Positions 12,360 through 26,075 are shown, counted from the first letter of the stretch. The stretch is DNA of 64,000 nucleotides from Symsagittifera roscoffensis (GCF_963678635.1 NC_087062.1:44222395-44286394); one strand, 5' to 3'. A program made the numbers and translations. Notes: generated from the sequence alone by a model not told the origin.

Positions 12360-13255
12360 TTTCTTCTAAATGGTTTTCTTATTCGGCCTTGTTGCTGAGT
12401 TATTGAGTTTTTAGCGAAAAAGCCGTTTTTTTGGTCATCCTGGTTTTCTGTAGAAAATCAGCTATAACTTGAAAGGATGTTTGATCACATTTTTAGACAA
12501 TTCTCAGAGCTTAAATTTTTTACAAAGTTTGGTTCTTAAATCGGCCTCATTTTTGAGTTATTAATTTTTTAACAAAAAAAAAATACTTTTTTTTGTCATC
12601 CTGGTTTTCAGCAGATAATGAGCTAAAACTCTGAAAATATCGCTAGTTTTTAAAATGCGTTTGTTGGGTTTGTTAGGCAATACCCATGGCTTAGTTTTGT
12701 TGCAAAGTTTGGTTCCTAAATCGGCCTAATTTTTGAGTTAATTATTTTTTAGCGATGAAAAAACACTTTTTTTGGTCATCCTGGTTTTCTGCAGATAATG
12801 AGCTATAGCTCTGAAAATATTGCGGATTTTTGAAATCTGTTTGGAGGGGTTTGTTAGGCAATTTTTATGAATTAGTTTTGTTGCAAAGTTTAGTTCCTAA
12901 ATCGGCCTCATTTTTGAGTTATTGATTTTTTAGCGAAAAAACTAACTTTTTTGGTCAATCTGTTTTTTTTCCAGACAATGAGCTATAACATTGAAAATAT
13001 TGCGGACATTTGAAATCCGTTATGTGATTTGTTAGGCAGTCCTCAGTACTTAGTTTGTTGCAATACAAGTTTCCTAAATCGGCCTCGTTTTCGAATTTTT
13101 GATTTTTTAGCGATAAAAACCTATTTTTTAGTCATCCTGGTTTAAGGCTGATAACGGACTCTAACTCGGAAGATTGTGCATAGTTTCGAAAGCGGTTTTT
13201 TGCAATCAACGAACAATTATTAGAGCTTAGTTTTGTACCTAATTTTGTATTCCTA
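12360..13255 (+). repeat. ~177-bp satellite, five degenerate monomers
   Basis: The landmark AATCGGCCT-A/C-ATTTTTGAGTTA recurs at about 12378, 12539, 12719, 12899 and 13076. In each monomer it is followed by TTTTTTAGCG, GTCATCCTGGTTTTC, GATAATGAGCTA and GTTTGTTAGGCA. Spacing is 161 to 180 bp. Monomers differ by many substitutions, so this is an old array. Confidence 0.85.
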
Positions 13256-13338
13256 ATCGAGCTTATAGGGATAAAAAAAACGGGCTAAAAACATCAACTT
13301 ACAACAATTTTATAAATCCGATGACTATGAATACTTAC

Positions 13339-13390
13339 CTTCAACTTGTAATATCCAACGCACACTTCGAAAAAGTAGCAATGGTGATCT
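13339..13390 (-). pseudogene. DHHC catalytic exon, duplicated copy 3
   Basis: Identical in motif (DHHCYFFEVCVGYYKLK), length and splice sites to the copy at 10182-10233. It sits at the same offset in the second 3.16-kb unit. Confidence 0.6.
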
Positions 13391-15539
13391 CTTTTCAAAA
13401 AAATAATAGAAACAGGTGTAAGATCGAAACAAATTGATTCTAGAACGAGAATTCAAAACTTTTTCGAGTTGACCTGAAAAAAAGTTTATTTTTTTTTTCA
13501 AAATTGACAGTTTGAATCGTTAAAAATTGTGCAGAGATCGCTCCCGATGAATCATATGCATTCTGTTTTGAAGTGATTCAAATTTTCCCAAACTCAGAAA
13601 AAAACTTCAAATAATTTTGATATTTGTTTTGTTTTTCCAATCGAAAAAAATTGATCAAGTTCTTATTAGTTTTTGATGAGCCTGAATTTTTGTCAGTTAA
13701 ATAGTTTTTTAATTTAGAAAAATGTATAAATTTTTTTTTCAAAAAAATTACGAGACCAAACTGTGTATTTTGTAAATTCTAAGCGGAACCCCCAACGCTC
13801 CTTTTGTTCTTATATTGTTTGTTCAATCTTTTTGTTCGTTCCGACAAAATTTTAACATGCTTTGACAACTTTCTTTTCTCTGAAAATCAGGAACAGAAAG
13901 ACAAAAAATTGTGCGCCTAAAATTTTACGCTTTGAAATGATTGTTTGCATAAAAGTTCCTTCACAGGCTTGACTATTTCAGCTTGACTATTTCAGCTCCA
14001 TAAAAAATACTCTCGTTAACAAGGATAATTAAAGTTTTGAAGTCTTTTTTAACGATGGATAACATTGTCAACCATTGTTCCTTGAAATTGTCGGTTTCGC
14101 CTACTATAAAACTGAGACTTACCAAGCTAAGCTCTGAAACAGATTCAGCTTGTGTAACAAGCCACCTAGATTTGTGGTTTTCTAAGGCAGAGAATCTCCC
14201 TCGCTATATAAATTGCAATTTCCGCTTGTTTTCTCCGCACTTGTAAAATTTAAACTCTTCTCGTAAATATGCTTTTAATTGAGCCAAAGAAACGTGGATA
14301 TAGCTCAGTATAAGTATCTGTAGACCCATAGTTTTATATCATGTCAATCTTTTCGAGACTAATATAACTTCGGTTGATTCTGTGCAAAGGCTAATTTTCT
14401 CAATCTGGTTGACTTGATTTTCAATCTTTTGACTATTCATTTTCCCTCAAGTGCGTCTTGATTTTCTTTACATCTATAAAATTTCGTTTGCTTTCAGACT
14501 GGGTGAACTGATGAAAGACATGTGTAGTAACTCACTGACAGTGACAATTTCTGACCTCATTTAGGTCGTTTTAGTTAAAGTTTCGAGGAAATTTGACTCA
14601 CCCCAGCAAAAAAACATGTCATTTCAATCAAAAATACGATTACCGAGATGATTCATTCCTTTTTCACGAAAAATGGAAGCAGCGAGTTTTCGTTTTCAAA
14701 AAGCTACATTTCGAGAAAGGTTACATTTACAAGGACTCAAAAGGTTACATTTTGTTTTTCCCTAATCAAAAAAGTATTTGATAGTTTTTTTTGTAATTGT
14801 ATGGCCAAAAATGCTCAAGTATATATAACAAAATTGTTATTTTAAAATATGAAGATAGATTTTAACAATTCTCAAAAGTCATCTTGTGTTCAAAAAGAGC
14901 TTTTGATTTAAAAAAGTTGCGCGGTTCCAATAATCAGACAAAAACTTTTGTTTTTAAGGATAGTTTTTGCACGAAACCCTTCCTAATCTTTTACAAGATC
15001 GAAATGATTAATAATCAATAACAAAATTTTCAATTTTTAAAGGTCATAAGATAACTTACGGGTTTTTTTAGTATAGTAAAGACGATCAAAGTGGTTTTCC
15101 TAATTAATTTTTTTGAATTTTTGATGTAAATTAGTCGTGGCTCGTGGAGAGATTCGACACATGTTTGAGCATCTTCATTTACTAATTTTGAAGTGTGTAC
15201 ACTTCGGTTGGGCCAAAACACAGCTTTTTTCTGATTGTTTTCTTAAAGTTGTTTTTAGCATATGTGCTAAAACTATTCATAAGTAGAATTTTTTTTAGAA
15301 AATTTTTGTTTCATAGACGTATCTGCAAAGTTGGAAACTCTCTAAAGTATTTTTTTGACAAAAAATCAATCGCGCATAGCTTCATCAGGCAGCTGACCGA
15401 TGAGTTACAAGCAATATTTTGGTCAAATTGTGAGGTCTGGTTTTCAAAAAAGGTCTGGAAAAATTGTGTTTTCAATTTATCAAAGAACTTATCAAAATAT
15501 GAGCAGAATTTTAGCGCTTTGTTTTTTCTTCTAAATGGT

Positions 15540-16600
15540 TTTCTTATTCGGCCTTGTTGCTGAGTTATTGAGTTTTTAGCGAAAAAGCCACTTTTTTGGT
15601 CATCCTGGTTTTCTGTAGAAAATAAGCTATAACTTGAAAGGATGTTTGATCACACTTTTAGACAATTCTCAGAGCTTTAATTTTTTACAAAGTTTGTTTC
15701 TTAAATCGGCCTCATTTTTGAGTTATTAATTTTTTAGCAAAAAAAATACTTTTTTTTGTCATCCTGGTTTTCAGCAGATAATGAGCTAAAACTCTGAAAA
15801 TATCGCTAGTTTTTAAAATTCGTTTGTTGGGTTTGTTAGGCAATACCCATGGCTTAGTTTTGTTGCAAAGTTTGGTTCCTAAATCGGCCTAATTTTTGAG
15901 TTAATTATTTTTTAGCGATAAAAAAACACTTTTTTTGGTCATCCTGGTTTTCTGCAGATAATGAGCTATAACTCTGAAAACATTGCGAATTTTTAAAATT
16001 CGTTTATTGGGTTTGTTAGGCAATACTCATAGCTCAGTTTCGTTGCAGAATTTGGTTCTTAAATTGGCCTCATTGTTGGGTTATTAAATTTTTAGCGAAA
16101 AAAAAAACAGTTTTTTTTGGTCATCCTGGTTTTCTGCAGATATGGAGCTATAACTCTGAAAATATTGCGGATTTTTGAAATCTGTTTGGAGGGGTTTGTT
16201 AGGCAATTTTTATGAATTAGTTTTTTTGCAAAGTTTAGTTCCTAAATCGGCCTCATTTTTGAGTTATTGATTTTTTAGCGAAAAAACTAACTTTTTTGGT
16301 CAATCTGTTTTTTTTCCAGACAATGAGCTATAACATTGAAAATATTGCGGACATTTGAAATCCGTTATGTGATTTGTTAGGCAGTCCTCAGTACTTAGTT
16401 TGTTGCAATACAAGTTTCCTAAATCGGCCTCGTTTTCGAATTTTTGATTTTTTAGCGATAAAACCCTATTTTTTAGTCATCCTGGTTTAAGGCTGATAAC
16501 GGACTCTAACTCGGAAGATTGTGCATAGTTTCGAAAGCGGTTTTTTGCAATCAACGAACAATTATTAGAGCTTAGTTTTGTACCTAATTTTGTTATTCCT
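15540..16600 (+). repeat. ~177-bp satellite, six degenerate monomers
   Basis: Same monomer as at 12360-13255, with an added monomer around 16020-16200 that explains the greater length of this 3.16-kb unit. The array ends at the shared junction sequence that opens the 591-bp satellite. Confidence 0.85.
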
Positions 16601-16606
16601 AATCGA

Positions 16607-19600
16607 GCTTATAGGGATAAAAAAAACGGGCTAAAAACATCAACTTACAACAATTTTATAAATCACTATAACGAAAGCTACGCAGAATTTATAAACTATA
16701 TAAGAACTAAGATAAGCTTCGCGTTGATCAGGAGCGCTATTCTTTGTATACGGGGTTGCAGATCACTGCGTAACACGCAATTCATAGACAATTCAATTAG
16801 TGCTGTTGTAGAGGAGGGACAGTTGAAGTAAATACTTTTAATGAAAATGCTTTAAATGTTGACTTGACATAGATTTGTTTTAAAAAAAATAAGTAATTTT
16901 TGTTCAATCCTGCCTTTATGCAGACAATCGCCGATAACCCTTATATAATTGCATCCGTTTGAAGGCTGTTTACTTCTATCGTTAGATCCTTATAATAGCT
17001 TAGTTGTGTTGTAAACTTCAATCATAATATAGGCTGTGTTGATAATGTTTGAATTAATTACTACGGTATGTTGAAATCTTAATGATGCAATGTGTTTTCA
17101 GATCTGCTCTGTTTATTTCAATTTCCCGGACTATAATTTCAATCTGTATGAGATGTTAGCTTATAATTACATCATTTGATTAACCTCTCTGGAAAGACGT
17201 TAAATAAAATTTTTACGGGATAAAAAAACATCAACTTACAACAATTTTATAAATCATTATAATGAAAACTACGCAGAATTTATTAACTATATAAGAACTA
17301 AGATAAACTTCGCGCTGATCAGGAGCGCTATTCTTTGTATACGGGGTTGCAGATCACTGCGTCAGACGCAATTCATAGACAATTCAATTAGTGCTGTTGT
17401 AGAGGAGGGACAGTTGAACTAAATTTTTTTAATGAAAATGCTTTAAATGTTGACTTGACATAGATTTGTTTTGCTAAAAATAAGTAATTTTTGTTCAATC
17501 CTGCCTTTATGCAGACAATCGCCGATAACGCTAATATAATTGCATCCGTTTGAAGGCTGTTTACTTCTATCGTTGGATCATTATAGTAGCTTAGTTGTGT
17601 TGTAAACTTCAATCATAAAATAGGCTGTATTGATAATGTTTCAATTAAATACTACGGTATGTTGAAATCTTAAGGATGCAATGTGTTTTCAGATCTACTC
17701 TGTTTGTTTCGATCTCCCGGACTATAATTTCAATCTGTATGAGATTTTAGCTTATAATTACATCATTTGACTAACCTCTCTGGAATGACGTTAATTAAAA
17801 TTTTTACGGGATAAAAAACAACAACTTACAACAATTCTATAAATCATTTTAATGAAAGCTACGCAGAATTTATAAACTATATAAGAACTAAGATAAGCTT
17901 CGCGCTGATCAGGAGCGCTATTCTTTGTATACGGGGTTGCAGATCACTGCGTAAGACGCAATTCATAGACAATTCAATTAGTGCTGTTGTAGAGGAGGGA
18001 CAGTTGAATAAATACTTTTAATGAAAATGCTTTAAGTGTTGACTTGGCATAGATTTGTTTTACTAAAAATAAGTAATTTTTGTTCAATCCTGCCTTTATG
18101 CAGACAATCGCCGATAACGCTAATATAATTGCATCCGTTTGAAGGCTGTTTACTTCTATCGTTAGATAATTATAATAGCTTAGTTGTGTTGTAAACTTCA
18201 ATCATAAAATAGGCTGTATTGATAATGTTTCAATTAATTACTACGGTATGTTGAAATCTTAATGATGCAATGTGTTTTCAGATCTGCTCTATTTATTTCG
18301 ATCTCCCGGACTATAATTTCAATCTGTATGAGATTTTAGCTTATAATTACATCATTTGACTAACCTTTCTGGAAAGACGTTAATTAAAACTTTTACGGGA
18401 TAAAAAAACATCAACTTACAACAATTTTATAAATCATTATAATGAAAGCTACGCAGAATTTATAAACTATATAAGAACTAAGATAAGCTTCGCGCTGATC
18501 AGGAGAGCTATTCTTTGTATACGGGGTTGCAGATCACTGCGTAGGACGCAATTCATAGACAATTCAATTAGTGCTGTTGTAGAGGAGGGACAGTTGAAGA
18601 AATACTTTTGATGAAAGTGCTTTAAACGTTGACTTGACATAGATTTGTTTTACTAAAAATAAGTAATTTTTGATCAATCCTGCCTTTATGCAGACAATCG
18701 ACGATAACGCTAATATAATTTCATCCGTTTGAAGGCTGTTTACTTCTATCGTTAGATCATTATAATAGCTTAGTTGTGTTGTAAACTTCAATCATAAAAA
18801 AGGCTGTATTGATAAGGTTTCAATTAATTACTACGGTATGTTGAAATCTTAATGATGCAATGTGTTCTCAGATCTGCTCTATTTATTTCAATCTCCCGGA
18901 CTATAATTTCAATCTGTATGAGATTTTAGCTTATAATTACATCATTTGACTAACCTCTCTGGAAAGACGTTAATTAACATTTTTAGGGGATAAAAAAACA
19001 ACAACTTACAACAATTCTATAAATCATTATAATGAAAGCTACGCAGAATTTATAAACTATATAAGAACTCAGATAAGCTTCGCGCTGATCAGGAGCGCTA
19101 TTCTTTGTATACGGGGTTGCAGATCACTGCGTAAGACGCAATTCATAGACAATTCAATTAGTGCTGTTGTAGAGGAGGGACAGTTGAAGTAAATACTTTT
19201 AATGAAAGTGCTTTAAACGTTGACTTGACATAGATTTGTTTTACTAAAAATAAGTAATTTTTGATCAATCCTACCTTTATGCAGACAATCGACGATAACG
19301 CTAATATAATTTCATCCGTTTGAAGGCTGTTTACTTCTATCGTTAGATCATTATAATAGCTTAGTTGTGTTGTAAACTTCAATCATAAAATAGGCTGTAT
19401 TGATAAGGTTTAAATTAATTACTACGGTATGTTGAAACCTTAATGATGCAATGTGTTCTCAGATCTGCTCTATTTATTTCAATCTCCCGGACTATAATTT
19501 CAATCTGTATGAGATTTTAGCTTATAATTACATCATTTGACTAACCTCTCTGGAAAGACGTTAATTAACATTTTTAGGGGATAAAAAAACAACAACTTAC

Positions 19601-22600
19601 AACAATTCTATAAATCATTATAATGAAAGCTACGCAGAATTTATAAACTATATAAGAACTAAGATAAGCTTCGCGCTGATCAGGAGCGCTATTCTTTGTA
19701 TACGGGGTTGCAGATCACTGCGTAAGACGCAATTCATAGACAATTCAATTAGTGCTGTTGTAGAGGAGGGACAGTTGAAGTAAATACTTTTAATGAAAAT
19801 GCTTTAAATGTTGACTTGACATAGATTTGTTTTACTAAAAATAAGTAATTTTTGTTCAATCCTGCCTTTATGCAGACAATTGCCGATAACGCTATTATAA
19901 TTGCATCCGTTTGAAGGCTGTTTACTTCTATCATTAGATCATTATAATAGCTTAGTTGTGTTGTAAACTTCAATCATAAAACAGGCTGTATTGATAATGT
20001 TTCAATTAATTACTACGGTATGTTGAAACCTTAATGATGCAATGTGTTCTCAGATCTGCTCTATTTATTTCAATCTCCCGGACTATAATTTCAATCTGTA
20101 TGAGATTTTAGCTTATAATTACATCATTTGACTAACCTCTCTGGAAAGACGTTAATTAACATTTTTAGGGGATAAAAAAACAACAACTTACAACAATTCT
20201 ATAAATCATTATAATGAAAGCTACGCAGAATTTATAAACTATATAAGAACTAAGATAAGCTTCGCGCTGATCAGGAGCGCTATTCTTTGTATACGGGGTT
20301 GCAGATCACTGCGTAAGACGCAATTCATAGACAATTCAATTAGTGCTGTTGTAGAGGAGGGACAGTTGAACTAAATACTTTTAATGAAAATGCTTTAAAT
20401 GTTGACTTGACATAGATTTGTTTTACTAAAAATAAGTAATTTTTGTTCAATCCTGCCTTTATGCAGACAATCGACGATAACGCTAATATAATTTCATCCG
20501 TTTGAAGGCTGTTTACTTCTATCGTTAGATCATTATAATAGCTTAGTTGTGTTGTAAACTTCAATCATAAAATAGGCTGTATTGATAAGGTTTCAATTAA
20601 TTACTACGGTATGTTGAAACCTTAATGATGCAATGTGTTCTCAGATCTGCTCTATTTATTTCAATCTCCCGGACTATAATTTCAATCTGTATGAGATTTT
20701 AGCTTATAATTACATCATTTGACTAACCTCTCTGGAAAGACGTTAATTAAAATTTTTACGGGATAAAAAAACATCAACTTACAACAATTTTATAAATCAT
20801 TATAATGAAAGCTACGCAGAATTTATAAACTATATAAGAACTAAGATAAGCTTCGCGCTGATCAGGAGCGCTATTCTTTGTATACGGGGTTGCAGATCAC
20901 TGCGTAAGACGCATTTCATAGACAATTCAATTAGTGCTGTTGTAGAGGAGGGACAGTTGAACTAAATACTTTTAATGAAAATGCTTTAAATGTTGACTTG
21001 ACATAGATTTGTTTTGCTGAAAGTAATTAATTTTTGTTCAATCCTGCCTTTATGCAGACACTCCTCGATAACGCTAATATAATTGCATCCGTTTGAAGGC
21101 TGTTTACTTCTATCGTTAGATCATTATATAGCTTAGTTGTGTTGTAAACTTCAATCGTAAAATAGGCTGTATTGATAATGTTTCAATTAATTACTACGGT
21201 ATGTTGAAATCTTAATGATGCAATTTGTTTTCAGATCTGCTCTGTTTATTTCGATCTCCCGGACTATAATTTCAATCTGTATGAGATTTTAGCTTATAAT
21301 TACATCATTTGACTAACCTCTCTGGAAAGACGTTAATTAAAACTTTTACGGGATAAAAAAACATCAACTTACAACAATTTTATAAATAATTATAATGAGA
21401 GCTACGCAGAATTTATAAACTATATAAAAACTAAGATGAGCTTCGCGCTGATCAGGAGAGCTATTCTTTGTATACGGGGTTGCAGATCACTGCGTAACAC
21501 GCAATTCATAGACAATTCAATTAGTGCTGTTGTAGAGGAGGGACAGTTGAAGTAAATAATTTTAATGAAAAAGCTTTAAATGTTGACTTGACATAGATTT
21601 GTTTTACTAAAAATAAGAAATTTTTGTTCAATCCTGCCTTTATGCAGACAATCGCCGATAATCCTAATATAATTGCATCCGTTTGAAGGCTGTTTACTTC
21701 TATCGTTAGATAATTATAATAGCTTAGTTGTGTTGTAAACTTCAATCATAATATAGGCTGTGTTGATAATGTTTCAATTAATTACTACGGTATGTTGAAA
21801 TCTTAATGATGCAATGTGTTTTCAGATCTGCTCTATTTATTTTGATTTCCCGGACTATAATTTCAATCTGTATGAGATTTTAGCTTATAATTACATCATT
21901 TGACTAACCTCTCTGGAAAGACGTTAATTAAAATTTTTACGGGATAAAAAAACATCAACTTACAACAATTTTATAAATCATTATAATGAAAGCTACGCAG
22001 AATTTATAAACTATATAAGAACTAAGATAAGCTTCGCGCTGATCAGGAGCGCTATTCTTTGTATACGGGGTTGCAGATCACTGCGTAAGACGCATTTCAT
22101 AGACAATTCAATTAGTGCTGTTGTAGAGGAGGGACAGTTGAACTAAATACTTTTAATGAAAATGCTTTAAATGTTGACTTGACATAGATTTGTTTTGCTG
22201 AAAGTAATTAATTTTTGTTCAATCCTGCCTTTATGCAGACACTCCTCGATAACGCTAATATAATTGCATCCGTTTGAAGGCTGTTTACTTCTATCGTTAG
22301 ATCATTATATAGCTTAGTTGTGTTGTAAACTTCAATCATAAAATAGGCTGTATTGATAATGTTTCAATTAATTACTACGGTATGTTGAAATCTTAATGAT
22401 GCAATTTGTTTTCAGATCTGCTCTGTTTATTTCGATCTCCCGGACTATAATTTCAATCCGTATGAGATTTTAGCTTATAATTACATCATTTGACTAACCT
22501 CTCTGGAAAGACGTTAATTAAAACTTTTACGGGATAAAAAAACATCAACTTACAACAATTTTATAAATCATTATAATGAGAGCTACGCAGAATTTATGAA

Positions 22601-25600
22601 CTATATAAGAACTAAGATGAGCTTCGTGCTGATCAGGAGAGCTATTCTTTGTATACGGGGTTGCAGATCACTGCGTAACACGCAATTCATAGACAATTCA
22701 ATTAGTGCTGTTGTAGAGGAGGGACAGTTGAAGTAAATAATTTTAATGAAAAAGCTTTAAATGTTGACTTGACATAGATTTGTTTTACTAAAAATAAGAA
22801 ATTTTTGTTCAATCCTGCCTTTATGCAGACAATCGCCGATAATCCTAATATAATTGCATCCGTTTGAAGGCTGTTTACTTCTATCGTTAGATAATTATAA
22901 TAGCTTAGTTGTGTTGTAAACTTCAATCATAATATAGGCTGTGTTGATAATGTTTCAATTAATTACTACGGTATGTTGAAATCTTAATGCTGCAATGTGT
23001 TTTCAGATCTGCTCTATTTATTTTGATTTCCCGGACTATAATTTCAATCTGTATGAGATTTTAGCTTATAATTACATCATTTGACTAACCTCTCTGGAAA
23101 GACGTTAATTAAAACTTTTACGGGATAAAAAAACATCAACTTACAACAATTTTATAAATCATTATAATGAAAGCTACGCAGAATTTATAAACTATATAAA
23201 AACTAAGATAAGCTTCGCGCTAATCAGGAGAGCTATTCTTTGTATACGGGGTTGCAGATCACTGCGTAAGACGCAATTCATAGATAATTCAATTAGTGCT
23301 GTTGTAGAGGAGGGACAGTTGAACTAAATACTTTTAATGAAAATGCTTTAAATGTTGACTTGACATAGATTTGTTTTTATTAAAAATAAGTAATTTTTGT
23401 TCAATCCTGCCTTTATGCAGACAATCGCCGATAACGCTTATATAATTGCATCCGTTTGAAGGCTGTTTACTTCTATCGTTAGATCATTATATAGCTTAGT
23501 TGTGTTGTAAACTTCAATCATAAAATACGCTGTATTGATAATGTTTCAATTAATTACTACGGTATGTTGAAATCTTAATGATGCAATGTGTCTTTAGATC
23601 TGCTCTGTTTATTTCGATCTCCCGGACTATAATTTCAATCTGTATGAGATTTTAGCTTATAATTACATCATTTGACTAACCTCTCTGGAAAGACGTTAAT
23701 TAAAACTTTTACGGGATAAAAAAACATCAACCTACAACAATTTTATAAATCATTATAATGAAAGCTACGCAGAATTTATAAACTATATAAGAACTAAGAT
23801 GAGCTTCGCGCTGATCAGGAGAGCTATTCTTTGTATACGGGGTTGCAGATCACTGCGTAACACGCAGTTCATAGACAATTCAATTAGTGCTGTTGTAGAG
23901 GAGGGACAGTTGAAGTAAATACTTTTAGTGAAAAAGCTTTAAATGTTGACTTGACATAGATTTGTTTTTACTAAAAATAAGTAATTTTTGTTCAATCCTG
24001 CCTTTATGCAGACAATCGCCGATAACCCTATTATAATTGCATCCGTTTGAAGGCTGTTTACTTCTATCGTTAGATAATTATAATAGATTAGTTGTGTTGT
24101 AAACTTAAATCATAATATAGGCTGTGTTGATAATGTTTCAATTAATTACTACGGTATGTTGAAATCTTAATGATGCAATGTGTTTTCAGATCTGCTCTAT
24201 TTATTTTGATTTCCCGGACTATAATTTCAATCTGTATGAGATTTTTGCTTACAATTACATCATTTGACTAACCTCTCTGGAAAGACGTTATTTAAAATTT
24301 TTACGGGATAAAAAAACATCAACTTACAACAATTTTTTAAATCAATATAATGAAAGCTACGCAGAATTTATAAACTATATAAAAACTAAGATAAGCTTCG
24401 CGCTGATCAGGAGAGCTATTCTTTGTATACGGGGTTGCAGATCACTGCGTAAGACGCAATTCATAGATAATTCAATTAGTGCTGTTGTAGAGGAGGGACA
24501 GTTGAACTAAATACTTTTAATGAAAATGCTTTAAATGCTGACTTGACATAGATTTGTTTCACTAAAAATAAGTAATTTTTGTTCAATCCTGCCTTTATGC
24601 AGACAATCGCCGATAACTCTAATATAATTGCATCCGTTTGAAGGCTGTTTACTTCTATCGTTAGATCATTATAATAGCTTAGTTGTGTTGTAAACTTCAA
24701 TCATAAAATAGGCTGTATTGATAATGTTTCAATTAAATACTAATGTAAGTTGAAATCTTAATGATGCATGTGTTTTCAGATCTGCTCTATTTATTTCGAT
24801 CTCCCGGACTATAATCTCAATCTGTATGAGATTTTAGCTTATAATTACATCATTTGACTAACCTCTCTGGAAACACGTTAATTAAAATTTTTACGGGATA
24901 AAAAAAAATCAATTTACAACAATTTTATAAATCATTATAATGAAAGCTACGCAGAATTTATAAACTATCTAGGAACTAAGATAAGCTTCGCGCTGATCAG
25001 GAGCGCTATTCTTTGTATACGGGGTTGCAGATCACTGCGTAAGACGCATTTCATAGACAATTCAATTAGTGCTGTTGTAGAGGAGGGACAGTTGAAGTTA
25101 ATACTTTTAATGAAAATGCTTTAAATGTTGACTTGACAAAGATTTGTTTTACTAAAAATAAGTAATTTTTGTTCAATCCTGCCTTTATGCAGACAATCGC
25201 CGATAACCCTAATATAATTGCATCCGTTTGAAGGCTGTTTACTTCTATCGTTAGATCATTATAATAGCTTAGTTGTGTTGTAAACTTCAATCATAATTGA
25301 GGCTGTGTTGATAATGTTTCAATTAATTACTACGGTATGTGGAAATCTTAATGATGCAATGTGTTTTCAGATCTGCTCTGTTTATTTCGATCTCCCGGAC
25401 TATAATTTCAATCTGTATGAGATTTTAGCTTATAATTACATCATTTGACTAACCTCTCTGGAAAGACTTTAATCAAAACTTTTACGGGATAAAAAAACAT
25501 CAACTTACAACAATTTTATAAATCATTATAATGAAAGCTACGCAGAATTTATAAACTATATAAGAACTAAGATAAGCTTCGCGCTGATCAGGAGCGCTAT

Positions 25601-25926
25601 TCTTTGTATACGGGGTTGCAGATCACTGCGTAAGACGCAATTCATAGACAAGTCAATTAGTGCTGTTGTAGAGGAGGGACAGTTGAACTAAATACTTTTA
25701 ATGAAAATGCTTTAAATGTTGACTTGATATAGATTTGTTTTACTAAAAATAAGTAATTTTTGTTCAATTCTGCTTTTAGGCAGTCAATCGCCGATAACGC
25801 TAATATAATTGCATCCGTTTGAAGGCTGTTTACTTCTATCGTTTGATCATTTTAATAGCTTAGTTGTGTTGTTAACTTCAATCATAAAATAGGCTGTGTT
25901 GATAATGTTTTAATTAATTACTACGG
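16607..25926 (+). repeat. ~591-bp satellite array, about 16 units
   Basis: The landmark ACTTACAACAATT-TATAAAT recurs roughly every 586 to 594 bp from about 16639 to 25499, and the last unit is cut off at 25926. Every unit contains GCTTCGCGCTGATCAGGAG and GAGGAGGGACAGTTGAA. On the minus strand most units keep a 74-75 codon frame starting at TTG, but starts and ends vary and no family is recognised, so I treat it as satellite DNA. Units starting near 20771 and 21362 are repeated as a pair near 21952 and 22543, with shared private variants (ACTCCTCGATAACGC; AAGAAATTTTTG), so the array evolves partly by dimers of ~1181 bp. Confidence 0.93.
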
Positions 25927-25937
25927 TGAAAATTTTT

Positions 25938-26075
25938 GATCAGTGCGAATATGTTTGGTCAGAATTAGGCTAATGCCATCGTAATTGGTTCAAGTTGTAA
26001 GGCGCCAGCTGCTAACTTGAAGCAATTACGATGGCAGTAACCTGATTCTGATCAGAAAATGTTGCACGGAGCGAA
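25938..26075. repeat. Long imperfect hairpin in direct repeat copy 1
   Basis: Two arms of about 65-70 nt face each other: GCCATCGTAATTG-G-TTCAAGTT on the left pairs with AACTTGAAGCAATTACGATGGC on the right (mismatches aside), and the outer parts TGGTCAGAATTAGG and CCTGATTCTGATCA also pair. The loop is small. The copy at 27941-28078 keeps the same fold. Confidence 0.75.

Larger units (their letters stand above)
10104..13260 (+). repeat. 3.16-kb tandem unit, copy 1
   Basis: The unit begins GCTTATAGGGATTAAAA, passes through a DHHC exon copy (10182-10233, minus strand), a B part shared with the ~3-kb units (about 10250-11020), a unique middle, and a ~177-bp satellite block (12360-13255). The same start sequence recurs at 13261 and 16607. 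The open frames at 10876-11085 and 11485-11682 are repeated 3161-3163 bp downstream and match no family I recognise. Confidence 0.9.
13261..16606 (+). repeat. 3.16-kb tandem unit, copy 2 (3346 bp)
   Basis: This is a direct tandem copy of 10104-13260, longer by about 189 bp because its satellite block has one more monomer. It also has a small tandem duplication (CTTGACTATTTCAG twice) near 13970. Similarity over the middle is very high, which points to recent duplication or ongoing homogenisation. Confidence 0.9.

Noticed and set aside
17388-25290. Repeated 74-75 codon minus-strand frames as a tandem gene family
   Set aside because: They begin at TTG, their ends vary between units, no splice or promoter signal accompanies them, and they follow the 591-bp satellite period exactly. 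Treated as satellite DNA, with selection left as a test.
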